NCBI GenBank assembly: GCA_001643675.2
Contig: LSRY02000029.1
Coordinates: forward strand, 62,001-126,000
Origin: Monocercomonoides exilis
Lineage: Eukaryota; Preaxostyla; Oxymonadida; Polymastigidae
DNA: 64,000 bases
Direction of reading: 5' to 3'
The position numbers were made by a program, and so were the translations under genes. Of this stretch, positions 1 to 20,600 are shown piece after piece (the stretch's first letter is position 1; the number at the start of each line of letters is the position of its first letter). The notes beneath the pieces are model-generated. The model was not told the origin of the DNA, made no database searches, and saw only the letters and a list, made by a program, of their open reading frames with translations.

Positions 1-503
1 AGAAAAGAAAAGAAGGAGAAAGCAATAATAAAAAATTAAAACAAAAGTCAAAGAAAAAAGATTTTTTTAAAGAAACAAAATTTGTAAGAATTTCAATTAA
101 ATAAAGAATTAAATAAAAAAAAAAAGAGGCTTCAGAGACAAGAAAAGAACCTAAAAAAGAAAATACATTGATGATATTTATATTGAGAAAATGTTGATTC
201 ATTAAAAGCAAGCAAGAAAGAAAGAAAAAAGAAAGTTTATCAATAAAGAACAAATAAATGAAAGGTTAATAAATAAATATGTGTGAATTCAAGTAAAACC
301 GCAACAAAAACATTTAAAGAAATTAATAAGAAGTTCGAATTACCTTTATTTATTTTTTTAAAGAAGAATCACAAAAAATAAATGAATATTAATTTCGAAA
401 AAAAAGAAGAATGAAGAAGAAATAAATAATTGGCAATAAAGTGAAGATAAAGATAAAATAAAGATATTTGCACACATTTGAAAAAATAAATAAATAAACC
501 AAT
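1..503. other. AT-rich intergenic DNA 3' of the kinase gene
   Basis: Purine-rich, A-rich sequence with many AATAAA-like words and no coding-like frame. It lies downstream of the minus-strand kinase gene. I see no RNA gene or repeat worth naming. Confidence 0.6.
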
Positions 504-7053
<6,550 letters not shown>

Positions 7054-9007
7054 CGCATTCAAAAATTTTCTCAAATATTAATAGAATATTTTGGTTAAAG
7101 ATCGAAATGTTTCGAATACTCAAAATTTTTCGAAAAACAATTATTTTATAATCATTAAAAGGAACTTTAACATTTAAACATTTTCCAATAGCAGAGTGCT
7201 CAAATTCAAACTTATCAATCAGTTCTCCACAGGAAAAAAAAAGAAACCAAACTGTCAATAGGCTTGAAAGACATTTGGACAATTTTGGATTGATAAAAGA
7301 AGTGACATTTATTTTAAGCAGATTTATTGGGGGTAAAAAATTGAATGAGAACCATATCCTTTTTAAAGTGAGAAATTTGTTTTCAATCATTAACATAACC
7401 ATATTTTTATTTTCAAAGAAAAATAATGTGAAAGGCTTAATATTGCATCGCAATCAACAGCAAGAAGGCATTGAGCAAATTTTGCATTCTTGGATTTTTT
7501 TTGTTGGAATTGGAAATGGATACATGCTCTGTTTTGAATATAACGGACGAATCTCATTGAAATGAAATATAATAAAGAAGGAAGACTAGCTGAGTTGTGA
7601 ATCAACATGGAAAAAAAGGAAGGGAAAAAGATGTATATATTTTTTGCAAAGAAAAAGTTGGCTTGAGCTGAAGTTGCTCACTGAACGCAAATAAAGAAGA
7701 AGAAATTAAAACCAAATGAAATTGAATATATACCTTTTTCTTGGAATAAAACATGATTTTTGCTTTTTGAAGGGACAGTCTTTTTAAAGTTGAATGATAA
7801 ACAGCGTGTCAAGTTGGCTCTCATGATTGCATTGAAACGAAATTGATGGAGATTTACAACATCATTTTTGATTGTGTTTTTGAGAGAATTTCAAAACAAA
7901 GAAGAATTGCCTTGTTCATTTTTTCCATTACTCATTTTCAAGGCCCTGCCATTTAGGCAAACATGTTATTTTCTGTTTCATTTTGATCATTTCGGGATCA
8001 CAATAGAATTATGCAAAGTTGAAGTTGCAATGTTCTTTTGTGATTTCGCTGTATTCATCATCATTATCACTATCATTATTTCGAGAAATATTGAAAGAAA
8101 CAAGAGAAGCGCAATTACCGCTGATTTAAGTTTACAAAAAAATAGAATATCCCGTCCAGAAATGAACATTTCTGCTCTTTCTTCTTCTTCTTTTGGAGTG
8201 TAAAGAAACATATTGTTCACATCTTTCGAAGAAGAATTTCAAAAAATTGTATACTAAGATGGTTTATATAGAATTATATTTTCTCAAAGCGTTTTTCTTT
8301 TTTCTTCTTCTTTTCTTTTCTTTCTTTCTTTCTTTCTTTTTATTTTTTTGAAAAAATAAAAAGAGAGAAAGAAAGAAGAAAGAAAATAAAACAAATGCAG
8401 TTGAAAGACAATAACTGGCAATTAACTGATGGGAAAAAAGATTGAGATGAAAAATAAATTCAATACTTTAAAAAAAAACTGGATGCAAATAAACAAAGGA
8501 ATTGAGGAACAATAGATATTATTTTTTATGCAATAAAAATTTAAAGAAAAAGATTTAATGTTTAAAGAGAGAGAGAGAGGAAGGAAGAAAGGAAGATTCT
8601 TTGAGTGAAGTCATAAACATTGAAATCAAAAATAAAGATTTTGTTGCCATGAAGATTGATTAGACGATAAATTCATAAATACCTCAACAAACGTTCTATT
8701 TTATGTGCAAAGAGAGACAAATAATAATTTCTTTCAAATTTCAAGCAGACGGCAAAGTTCAATGAAAAGCAATTTAAAAATGAAAGAAAGACCAAAGCCT
8801 CCAAAAATAGTGTGATTAATAATCATTATGCCTTTTCTTTATTTTTTTCACAAAAAATAATTTATTTAAATTTGTCTGATAATCCAAAATATATGGTATT
8901 GCATCGCTTTTTTTCTCTCTCTTCTCTTTCTCCTTTTCCTTCTCCTATCTCTTTCTCTTTCTCTTTCTCTTTCTCTTTCTCTTTCTCTTTCTCTTTCTCC
9001 TATCTCT
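7054..9007. other. Intergenic region, no gene recognised
   Basis: About 1.95 kb of AT-rich DNA between the kinase start and the 3' end of the giant gene, which lies on the same strand. It has (TTTC)n/(GAAA)n tracts near 8310-8380 and (CTTTCT)n near 8945-9000. Small ORFs such as 7987-8220 (-), with a hydrophobic stretch, and 7868-8203 (+) lack any recognisable domain and overlap each other. I cannot support a gene here. Confidence 0.5.
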
Positions 9008-12000
9008 TCAACCATTCTGTCTTTCAGTCAGAATAAACTCCTCTTCATAGTTCTCTTCAGTGTTGCTTTGCATCCTCAGCGAAGAAAGACTCAATCGAGG
9101 AATTGCATTGTTCTCCGGTGCTGTTAAGATACTCGGCATTTTGCTTCCTTCTTTGCTTCTCAATTCCTCATCTCCTTCTCCTTCTCCTTCTCCCCCTTTG
9201 CCCTCTTCTCCTTCTTCTCCTCCTTTCTCTTCGCTTTTTCCTTCCGTTTTCTCCTTCCCTTTCCCTTTCCTCTTCTTTCTTCTTTTGGCTTCCTCTCTCT
9301 TTTTGATCTTCTTCATCATCGCCCAAGCTTTCATAGCCTTCACAATCGCCCTCAATTCAACTGCATCATCTGTGTCGTCTTCTGGATCGGAATCACTTGC
9401 TTCTTCACTATTCTCCCCTTCTTCCTCTTCTCCTTCTTCTCCTTCTTCTCCTTCTCCTTCTCCTTCTTTTCCCTCTTTTCCTTTTTCTTCTTCACTCACT
9501 TCATCCTCTTCTCCATTCCCATCTTTTTCTGAACTTCTTCTTTTTCTTCTTCCTCTTCTTCTTTCCGCTTTTGCCTCTTTCCTCCTCGCTTTTCGTCTTT
9601 CTTCCCTCAAAAGCAGCTCTTCTTCGTGAAACAGGTCAATCACTTCATCTGGCACACTTGCTCCGTCATCCAACACCCCATCATCGCTCACCTCCTCTTC
9701 TCCTTCCCCGTCTTCTTCTTCCTCTTCCTCTTCATTTGCATCTTCTTCTTCTTCTTCTTCTTCTCCATTTATCGCCATTTTCTGAATAATCCTGCCAAAA
9801 ATATCGCTTCTTTTCAAGCCATCATCATTTCCTTCAGCATCACTTTCATTCTCGCCATAGTCTTCATCATATTCTCCTTCTTCTTCATTATCCACGTTAT
9901 ATCCTTCTTCTTCTTCATTCTCTTCTTCTTCTTCTTCTTCTTCTTCATCCTCCAAGCCTTGCTCCTTTCTCAGCTGCCTCTTCGCCTGCCGCACTGCCTC
10001 CTGCATTCTCGGCCCATTCATCAAATACTGCAGCACTTCAATGTCATATGGAGACTCACCATCAGAATCAATGTTCTGTGTGAAGATTTCATCTTCACCT
10101 TCATCATCATCTTCTTCTTCTTCCTCATCCTCTTCTTCCTCTTCTTCTTCAATGCAGATTCGTCTTTCAATTCTCCTCCTTCTTTCTTCTCTTCTCTGTT
10201 CTCGTCTCAATGCCTTCAAACTCTCTCTTTCCTTCTCTTCCTCCGCAATCGCATTCAAAAACTCTTCAAGCGCATGCTGTTTTCGGATGTCTCTTTGTAT
10301 CTGCCGCTCAACTTCTTTCTCTCTCCTCTTTGCTTCTCTTTGCTCCTCATCGTATTCTTCATCGTCTCCTTCTTTTCCTTCTTTTCCTTCTTTCTCCCCT
10401 TCGCCTGCTTCTTTCGCCTCTTCTTCCTCTTCTTCCTCTGCCTCCATCTTCTCTTCCATCTCCTCAATCTCCTTTTCGATTTCGCTCCATCTTTTCACAT
10501 AAAAATCTTCTTTTCTTCTTCGAATCGTTTCCTTCCTCCTTTTCCTCCTCAGCTTCTTCAGCTGCCTTTCTTCGCGTGCCGAAGGAGATAAGCTTCTCAA
10601 TTTGATGATTTCTTTTTCTTTTGCTTTGAGACTGTTCACAATCTCCAACTGCTTCAACACCTGTGCTTCGTTGAATATTTGTGTTGGATCAGCTAATTCT
10701 CTATTCCATTCGTTTTCATGCAAAATACCTTCAAATTCTTCTATTCTTCCTCTTCCTTCTCCTCTTCCTTCCTCTCTTCCTCCTCCTCCTTCTCCTCCTC
10801 CTCCTCCTTCTCCTTCTCCTTCTCCTTCTCCTCCTTCTCCTCCTTCTTGAATGCGCTCATGGGAGATGGGCGTGGTTGTGGGTGTAACAGGAAGTGGTGT
10901 AGTCTCAAAGGAAGAGCTTTGCTCCTCAAATCCTGATGAAAACGGAGTGTATGACGAAGATACTGGCAGAAGCATTTCGATGGTTGTTGCTTCTGAGGAA
11001 GAAGATGATGATGAAAAAGGTGGAAGAAGCATATCATTTCCATTTCCTCCTTTATCGTTCTCTTCTTCTTCCTCCTCCTCCTCATTTTCTTCTCCATTTT
11101 CTTCCTTCAACATTGTCCAGCGTTCCAATTTGGGTGGAGTTGAACGAGGTCGAAGCGGAATAAGCTGATGTGGCTTCAGAGAATAAGAAAGCTCCACAAT
11201 GCGATTGTCCACAGGAAGCAGAAGAGCAGATGCCAGCAATGATGGATAGTTTTGTGTATTTACATTGCGAGTGATTGTGAATTGCGGAATTGCTTTATTG
11301 CTGATGTTACTGTTAATGTTAATGTTTCTGTTGTCTGTTGTTATGTTTGTTGTAATGTTTGGAGAATTCTCCTGTTTGAATGGCAGATTGTTTGAGTTTG
11401 CATTTCTCATCTGCATCTGCATCTCCGTCTCCATCTGCTGCTGTTGAAGTTGATGTGATTGTTGTGATTGTAATTGTGATTGCATTTGTGATTGAAATTG
11501 TGCCTGTGCTTTTTGTTTTGTCTGTGAATTCACTCCATTTGCCTGGCGTGCTCTCCAAACTGACGATGCATTCCACACAATTCCACACGCACACACTTCT
11601 TCTTCGGGCGCTAAACAAAGCAGAAGATTCGGATTTATTGTTGAAAAGTCAATATCTTCTTCTTCTTCTTCTTCTTCTTCTTCTTCTTCTTTTGCTTTGA
11701 CTTTAACTTTTGTTTTTTCTTCATTAATGAGTTTATTTCCATTTTTCTTCTCCTTCTCCTTCTCCTTCTTCTCTTTCTTCTTCTTCTTCTGTCTTGCCAT
11801 TGCACAATCAGTATCTCTTTGCTCCACTCCCCATCTGCTCCTCTTCCACACCACATGTTTCTGATGCGGTAGAACAAGATTTCCATAATCTCCTCTCTTT
11901 TTCAACGCAACCAGAAGCGAATGAAGAGTGTGAGGAGGATATGAATGGGAAGAAGAAGAAGAGGAGGAGGAGGAGGAAGAAGAAGAAGAAGAAGAATTGG

Positions 12001-15000
12001 AAGAAGAAGAAGCAAAAGAGTTTTCATCAGAAAAGCCTTCAAATGTGATTCTTTTGATGTGGTGTCTGTTATTTTCTCGTTTTTCTATCGCTTGAATTGT
12101 GTCGTCTTCTCCATCACTTGACTCATCATCTTGTTCCATTTGTTCCTCATCATCATCTTCTTCTTCTTCTTCAGGTTCTTTTTCTTCTTTCTCTCCTTCA
12201 TTTTCTCTTTCCTCTTCTCCTTCATTTACTTGATTTTCTTGATTTTCCTCATCGTAATCTTCAATTTCTTCATTTCTGCCATCCATTTCCTCTTCCTCAA
12301 AGTTTGTTGAATATCTTCTTTCGTCTTCTTCCTCTTTCTCTTCTTCTTCCTCTTTTCCTTCCTCTTCTTCCTCTTCTTCTTCCTCCAAATACAAAGGAAC
12401 AGGGACATTTCCTTCATCTTCACCACTTTCTCCATCCAATTTCAATCCAATTTTTTCATTCAATTTGTGAGAAGAAGAATGAGGAGAAGAAAGATGAGAA
12501 GAAGAAGAAAAAGAATTTAAATTAGAATTAGAAAATGAATTTGAAATAGAATCAGAATAAGAAATTGAACCAGAAAGAGAAGGAGACACAACAATTCGTT
12601 GATGGCCAGGCAAATTGCTTGCCTCAACAATCGTTTCCTGCTCTTTTGTGAGCGCAAAACTGACTTTGCTGCTTTTTCCTTTGGATGAAATCGAATTATC
12701 TGTTGTTTTTTCTTCACATTTTGTTTTGTTTTCTGTTGAAATTTTGGAATTTATTTTTTGTGAGTTTTGATTTTCAACAGGAATTTCATTGTTTTGATCA
12801 GAAATATCAGCAGAATTTGAAATAGAATTTGAAATTGTTATTTTTTCTGTTAGATTTTCATTGCTTTTGTTTTCATTTCCTTCTTCCCATTCATTACTGT
12901 CGCTATTCACAAAATACTCCTCCTCATCATCATAATAATAATTATCTTCTTCTTCTCTTTCTTCTCTTCCTTCTTCTCTTTCTCCTCTTTCTCCTCTTTC
13001 TCCTCTTTCTTCTTCTTCTTCTTCAGCTGCAAAGCCAAAATTCAAAACATCTTTCTCTTTTCCTTCTTTGGATGAGCTTAAATTTGTGTGTTTTTGTGGA
13101 TGTGAAGAAGAATGTGAGACAGATTCGACAGGTGTTTCCATAATAACAACATCTTCTTCTTCTCTTTCTCTTTCTCCTCTTTCTCTTTCTTCTTCTCCTC
13201 CTTCTTCTTCTCTTCCTTTTGCACAAACTCGTCTTCCTCCTCCCAAATAGCTTTTTCTTTGGAATAGCAAATCTTCGTCTTCCTCATCAATATCTTCTTC
13301 TTCTTCTTCTTCTTCTTCTTTTCCTTCTTTTCCTTCTTCTTCTTTTTCTCCAAAACCGTCTTCTCTTCTCATTTCTTCCTGTAGTGCTTCAAATTCTGCT
13401 TTCTTTTGCAAAACTTCTTCATTTATGTTCTCTTTCTCTCTTTCTCTTCCTTCTCCTTCTCTCTTCCTTCTCCTTCTCCTCCTTCTTTCCTCTTTCTCTT
13501 CCTCCTCCTTCTCTATTTGCCTGTTTGTTCTCCACCATTTCCTTCCGCTGCCCCACAATTTTCCGATTTCTGCTGGCAACTCCGGAATAATTCCCCTTTT
13601 GCCCCATCTTCGCCGGCTCTGCACCAAAAGAATGGGAATGCCGCTCCAGGAAATACTCCGAGAAAGAGGCGGAGGACGGAATTTTGGGGAGGTTTGAGAG
13701 GAGGAAGAAGAGGAAGAGGAAGAAGAAAAAGAAGAAGAAGAATTTAATGATGAAGAAGGAGAGGAAGAAGATGAAAAAACTTGCAAATTTTCATTTTCTT
13801 TGTTTATTTTGTTGTTTTTATTGAGATTATCTTCAAAGCCAAATAAAAGTGGCTGAGTATGAGGACAGATTGGGTTGATGAACATCGAATCGTCAAATGA
13901 AAATGCTAATTTTGAGGCAATTTGTCCGTTTTCTGTGTTTATTTCAGTCAAAATTGGAGTTTCTATGTCATTCTCTATGTTGTTCTCTAGTTCTTCTTCT
14001 TTTCCTCCTTTTTTCCCTTCTTTTCCCCTTTCTTCTTCTTCTTCTTCTTCTTTTGGTTCTGTTATAATCCCATCTATTTCTATCATTTTGTTGATATCTT
14101 CAATTTTTCCATCCAAATTTAGTTTTTCATTTGAAATATCTTCTTTCTTCATGTTTTCTTTTTCATCTTTTCCTTCTTCTTTTTTTTCTTCTTCTTCTTC
14201 TTCTTCTTCTTCTTCTCTATTTTCTCTATTTTCTTCTTTCTTTTCTTTCTTTTCATTCTTTTCCTTCATCTTTTCTTCATCTTTCATCTTTTCTTCTTTA
14301 ATTTCATTGAAATCTCGTTTTTCATTCTCAAAATCTGGTTTTTTTGAAGACAAAGTTCTATTTTTGTTTGAAGAATCAACTGAAACGGAAGAAGAAGAAG
14401 AATTTGAAGAAGAATTCGACATATTTTGAGAATAATTTGAGCTTTTATTACTTCTTTCTTTGGTTATATTGTTGGAAGAAGAAGAGGAGGAGGAAGAAGA
14501 AGAGGAGGAGGAGGAGGAGGAGGAAGAGGAAGAAGAGGAAGAAAGAGAAGAAGAAAGAGGAAGTTTAGATTTTTGTGGTGTAAAAAGAAGAGAAGAAGAA
14601 TTTTTAATCTCTTTCTCCCCAACCCCTGTCAAACTTGCAATTTTCTGATGTTTTATTTTTTCTTCTTCGATTTGCTTGTTTGTTCTCAATTCCGGATGAA
14701 GAATCGGATGGAAAATGGGTTCCGGTATCGGAGATAAGTCTTCGGAAATTCCGCTTTTTCCGTTTTTCTCATTTTTGACATGTTTGTCATTTTTGGCATT
14801 TTTGGCATTCATGTCATTTTCGTTAATTTTATCGTTTTTGTCGTTTTTATTGCTTTTTTCTCTTTCTTTCAAAAAAGTTGTGGAATTCATTGAATTTCCT
14901 TTCTTTTCTTCTCTTTCTGTTTCAACAGAATAATTTTTCAATAAACTCGTTTTTGTGCTTTCTTTCTCTTTTCTCTGTGAAACTTCCATTCGATTGATTT

Positions 15001-17608
15001 CATTCAATTTCTGCTGATTTATCGATTTTTGTGTATTTTGCATTTGTTTCGCTTTGCTTTGATTAATCTGACTGATTTCATTGGTTTGATTATTCTTGTT
15101 GTTTATTCCATTTTTCATTGAATTTTGCATTTTCCTTTTTTCTTCATTGTTTCTATCAGAATTCAACACATTCTTCTTATTCTTCTTTTGTTGTTGCTCC
15201 ATTTTCTCCTTCTCATTTTCTCCATAACTTCCTCTTCTGAAAATGTGGGTTCGATGTTTCAATGTTCCTAATCTGGCTCCTCTGTGCGTGGCGGGGCGGG
15301 GATTTATTGCTCTTTTCCGGACAATCGAAGAAGAACGAGAAGAAATTTTGGGAATTTTTGTTTGATTTTGAGTTTTTGAGTTTAAAATTGAAGATTGATT
15401 GGTTTTATTTGTTTGCATTGGTTTTTGTGCTTGGTTTGTTTGTCGTTTTGTTTGTTTGTTATTTATTTGATCATTTTGATTTGAGGAAGAAGAAGAACGA
15501 GAATGAGAAGAAGAAGAAGAAATTTTATAAGAAGGCATATGAGGAATATTAGCAAAATGAGAAGGGGTTTTAGAACGATGATGAGACGGAGTAGGTCTGC
15601 CGGAAAGATGTCTTTTGGAAGAAGAAGAAGAAGAAGAAGAAGGAAGAGAAGGAGGAATTTTGTGTTTTGATTGAGAAAGATGAAGAGAAGAAGAGGAAGA
15701 GGAGGAGAAAGAAGAAGAAGAAGGAAATGAAGAAGAAGTTTTGGAAGAAGAAGAAGATTGTGTTAAATGAATTGGAGGAATAAAAGGTTTTTCGTGTGAT
15801 GTTGGTTTATTCTGTTGTTGTTGTTGTTGTTTTGGTTCAATTTCTAATTTTTCTTCTTTTTCTCTTCTTTTTCCTTCTCCTTCTCCTTCTTTTCCTTTTC
15901 TTTCTTCTTTTCCTCCTTCTCTTCTTCTTCCTTCTTCTTCTTCTTCTTCTTCTTCATTATCATCATTATAATCATCATCATAAATTTCATCATCTTCAAA
16001 TTCATCCAAATAAAAATCGCTATCAAAAAATTCATCTTCATCATCTTCTTCTTCTATTTCAAATCTATCTCTTTTTTGTTCACTTTTGCTTCTTCCTCTT
16101 TCTCTTCTTATTTCTTCTCTTTCTCCTTCTCTTCTTTCTCCTTCTCTTCTTATTCTTTTCATCTTTTCTATTTCTTTTTCTCTTTCTCTTTCTCTTCCAA
16201 AATTAGGTGCAAAATAACTTGAAGCTGAAATTTGCCTCTTTTTCATTGAAATTCTGTTTATTTCTTTGTTTTCTTTATTTCTTCTCTTTTCTTCTTCTTC
16301 TTCTTCTTCTTCAAATTCATTTAATTCTTCTTCTCCTTCTCCTTCTTCTCCTTCTTCTTCTTTTCCTCTCCTTTTTCTTTCTGTTAATTTTTCTTCTAAA
16401 TTTTGTTCATTTAAAGAAGAATTTTTCGATATTTGTCGTTTTTGAATGAAATTTTGAGAAGAAAGATTTGAAGAAGAAGAAGAATAAAGAGAAGAAGAAG
16501 AAGAAGAAGAAAGAGGAAGAGGAGGAGGAAGATGAATAAGATGATGATGATGGCGAGAAGGAGAAGAAGAAGAAGAAGAAAATTGAGGAATAATAAATTC
16601 TTCTTCTGAAGTCGTTGACATTTTTCTTTTCTTTCTCAACTTTTGAATGTTTTCTTCATTTAATGATTGCTTTTTGTTTATTTCTCCATTTTTCTTCTTC
16701 TCTTTCTCTTTTTCTTCTTCTCCTTCTTCTTCTCTTCTCCTTCTTCTTCTTCGTCTTTGGACAATCTCTATTTTCCTTCTTCTTCCACTTATATTTCCTT
16801 TTCCTTTTCCTCTTTCTCTTTCTCTTTCTCTTCCTCCTCCTCCTCCTCTTCCTTCCTTCTTCAATGGCGTATAAATCAACGTCAAATAGCTTATCATCCT
16901 TCTTCTTTCTTGTTTCGCTTTTATTTCTCTTTCTGTCATCATATTTTTCACTGAAAACCGTTCATTTTGTTTGAAAATCGCTTTTTTTGGTTTTTCTTCT
17001 CTTCTTTCTTCTTTTCTTTCTCTTTCTCTTTCTTCTTCTCTTCCATCCATTTCTTCTTTGAAATATCTTTTTGTCTGATTTGAAGGAGGACGATGAAGAG
17101 GAGGAGGAGGAAAAGAAGGAGAAGGAGAAAGAGAAGAAGAAGATTTTGATGATGAAATGGAAGAAGAAGAAGAAGAAGAAGGAAAAGAAGAAGAACGAGA
17201 AGAATAAGAAGGAGGAGGAGGATGAAGAAATGAAGAAGAAGAAGAAGAAATCTGATTTTCTATTTGATTGTTTCGTTTAGCAGGTCTGGGACGGGAAGGA
17301 GGGCGAGAAGAAGTAAGAGGAAGAGGAAGAGAAGAAGAAGAAGAAGAATGAGAAGAAGGAAAAGAAGGAGGAGGAGGATGAAGATTAGAAGAGGAGGAGG
17401 AGGAGGAAGAAGAAGAAGAAGAACGAAAAGAACGAGAAGAATAAGGAGGAATAGGAAGAGGAAGAGGAAGATGATGATTACGGTGAGAGGGAGAAGAAGA
17501 AGAAGAAGAAGAAGGAAAAACATTCGAAGTTGAATTTTTGCTGTTTTTTAGCTGAAAGTTAGTTGTGCTTCTATTTGTATACAAAATATCATATTCTTTC
17601 CCTCTTTC

Positions 17609-17639
<31 letters not shown>

Positions 17640-20600
17640 ATTTCATTTCTTCTTCTGCTTATACTTCTGCTTATACTTCTTCTTCCTCCTTCTCCTCCTC
17701 TTTCTCTTCCTTCTCCTCTTCCTCCTCTTCTTCTTCCTCTTCCACTTTGACTCAAACTTAAACTTCTATTTTGATTTTTCTCTCTTCTTGTCAAATTTCT
17801 CGTTGTTTGATAGCTTTCCACACTCAAAAATCGTTTGTTGTTTATTCCTCTTCCTTTGCTTCTTCCCCTTCCTTCTCTTCTTTCTCTTTCTCTTTCTTTT
17901 TCTTTTTCTTTATTTCTTTCTTTTTCTTTTTCTTTTCCTCTTCTTCTTCCTATTTCATCATAAATATCTTCTTCTTCATATTCCTCTTCTTCTCTTCTTT
18001 CTCTTCTTCCTTCTCTTTCTCTTTCTCCTCTTTCTCCTCTTTCTCTTCCTTCTCTTCTTCTCTCTAATAGACATCTATCTGTTGATAATGGCCTCTTCAA
18101 ATGATTAAATTCGTATTTTCTTTCTTTTTCTTCGTTTTTTCCTTCTTTTTCATTAGAAATTGGTGGAAAAGAACGAAAAGAAGGAGGAGGAAGAGGAAGT
18201 GGAGGAGGAAAAGAAGAAGAAGAAGATGTAGAAGATGTAGTAGCTGTTATGCTTAAAAGGTTGTCAGATGACCGAGAAATAGGAAAGGTTTCTATTGAAG
18301 TGAAATCTCTTATCAATTGATGCTCTTCTGAGAGAGGAAGAGAAGAAGAAGAAGAAGAAGAAGGAAATGAAGAAGAAGAGGGAAATGAAGAAGAAGAGGG
18401 AAATGAAGAAGAAGAGGGAAATGAAGAAGAAGAGGGAAATGAAGAAGAAGAGGGAAATGAAGAAGAGGAAGAACAAGGAAATGAAGAGGAAGAGGATGAA
18501 GAAGAGGACGAAGAAGAGGAAGAAGATGAGGAAGAAGAGGAGGATGAAGAGGAGGAAGAAGAAGAGGAAGAAGAAGAAGTTAAAGAAGGATTTGAAGAAG
18601 AAAAATTAGAATTTTTCCTTCCTTCTTTCTTTTCTGACTGAAAATCAGGTTTATTTGAAGGAGAAAATTTTTCTATTGCCTCAAAAATTGTGTTTGACGT
18701 GTTTGGAAGTGAAATGGTTCCTAAAATGGAAGCGTAGAACTCAGAAGATGAAGTGATGGAAGGGAAATGGCGAATGAGAAGATGAGGTGGAGGAGAAGAA
18801 GAAGATGAAGAAGAAGGTAAAGTTGAAGTGATGTTATGTGATGTGTTTGGAGAAGAATGAAGTGAATGTGAAGAAGAAGAAGAAGAAGAAGTGGAAGGAG
18901 AAAAAGGAAAAGAAGAAGAAGGAGAAGACAAAGAGGAAGTTGATGTTGAAGTTGTTAATGTGTTATGTTTCTGAGAGTTTACATCAGGCGAAATAGAAAC
19001 ATCCAAAGAAAGCGAGCGAAACGGATCAAACCGAAAGAGCGAAAGAAAACGTGTTTGTTGAGAAAGAACAGAAAACACACGAGAAGAAGAAGGAAGGAAT
19101 AAATAAGAGGAAATATAATTTTTCTTTTCTGCCGGAAAAGTCTGTCGGGCGGACAGGGGAGTATCAGAATAAATATTTTTGTGGGAGTGCGAAGATTGAA
19201 GAGAAGAAGAAGGATATTTTGTGGAGCTGCGTAAGTTGACTGTTTGTTTGAGGAGGACGTATTGCTGGAAAAGGGCTTGTAGTGAAGAAATGTTGGGAAA
19301 AGAAGAAGGGGAAGGGGAAGAAGAAGAAGAAGAAGAAGAAGGGGAAGAAAGGGAAGAAGAAGAAGAATTTGATGATAAGAACGAATTCACAGAAGGATTA
19401 ACGTTTGGTTGAGTCGAATTTTCAGAGTATTTTGAATGAATTTCTGGAAGGTGTTTGTATCTGTCGGCTTCTTCTCTTTCATCATTATCATCTTCTTCAT
19501 CCTGAACTTCTTCCTCTTCCTTTTTTATTTTTCCTTTTCTCCTCTTATTCTCTTCTTCCTCTTTCTCTTCTCCAACTTCTTCCTTCCTTTCATTTTTCTC
19601 TTTCTCTTTCCCTTTCTCCTCTTCTCTCTTTCTCTTTTTTGTTTCTTTCAATTGGTTCAGCTCGATTTGCTGTTTCAATGTTGTAATTTCCACAAAATAC
19701 GCCAAAGAAATCTGAAGTTGCGAATTCAGCAGAATCGGATCAACGTCACAGCTTCTGCAAAAAGAACCTGAAAAACAAGAAGAGGAAGAGGAAGAGGAAA
19801 AAGAGGAGGAAGAAGAGGGGAGAGAAGAAGAATTTGCACAGTTTCTATGTCCTCCATCATCATCTCCTTCCAATTCTCTTCTTTCATCTTTTCTTTTCTT
19901 TTCTTTCTTCGCTTCGTTGTGTTCTCCTCCTTTTTCCCTTTCTCCTTCTTCTTCCACATCTTTCCCATCTCCACTCATACTCCTTCCATTTTTCCCTCTC
20001 TCCTTCTCTTTTGCCATCTCTTCCACCCAATCGTCTCTTCTTCCTCTCCTCTTCTCCACCCACCCGATGTGCCTCTGAATCGCACTCACTGCTTTCCCCG
20101 CCGCCTCACACGCAAGCCCCACCTCCCCTTCCTCCACAAACAGCACTGACACATTGTGCAGCAGCACCTCCGCCCAGCAAACTGCCCCAAAAACTGCCCC
20201 CCCTCTATTGGAATCCCCTCTCCCACATTCCCATTTTTTTGGGTTTGTTTGCGTGTTGAGCGGATTTTCGGGTTGCTCAGACGGAACACTCGGTGGAAAG
20301 AGATTGTTTGTCCAGCTCGCAAAACACAGACATCGGTTGTCATCATCCTCATCATCTTCTTCTTTTTCTTTTTCTTCTCCTTCTTCTTCTTCTTTTTCTG
20401 CCTCTTCTGTCTCTGGAATGCAAATGTCTCCTTTTCTCAGTGCCCCCGACCGCTTGCCTGTCTTCCCCACCGCTTCGTCTCGTCCTCTGCCTCTTGCCCC
20501 ACCTTCCTTGCCATTCACAGCATGCTCCAGGAACTCGGCACACTTCAAAAGGCACAGACACGCCGAAGTGCGCCTCCCTTGCTCTCGTTCCGCAAACGAC

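Noticed and set aside
7987-8220. Small minus-strand ORF with a hydrophobic stretch as a membrane protein
   Set aside because: Short, AT-driven composition, overlapped by an ORF on the other strand, with no recognisable motif.
18362-18476. Tandem repeat as a CRISPR-like array
   Set aside because: Units are contiguous 18-mers without spacers and encode SSSSFP in frame inside a coding region of a eukaryotic gene.
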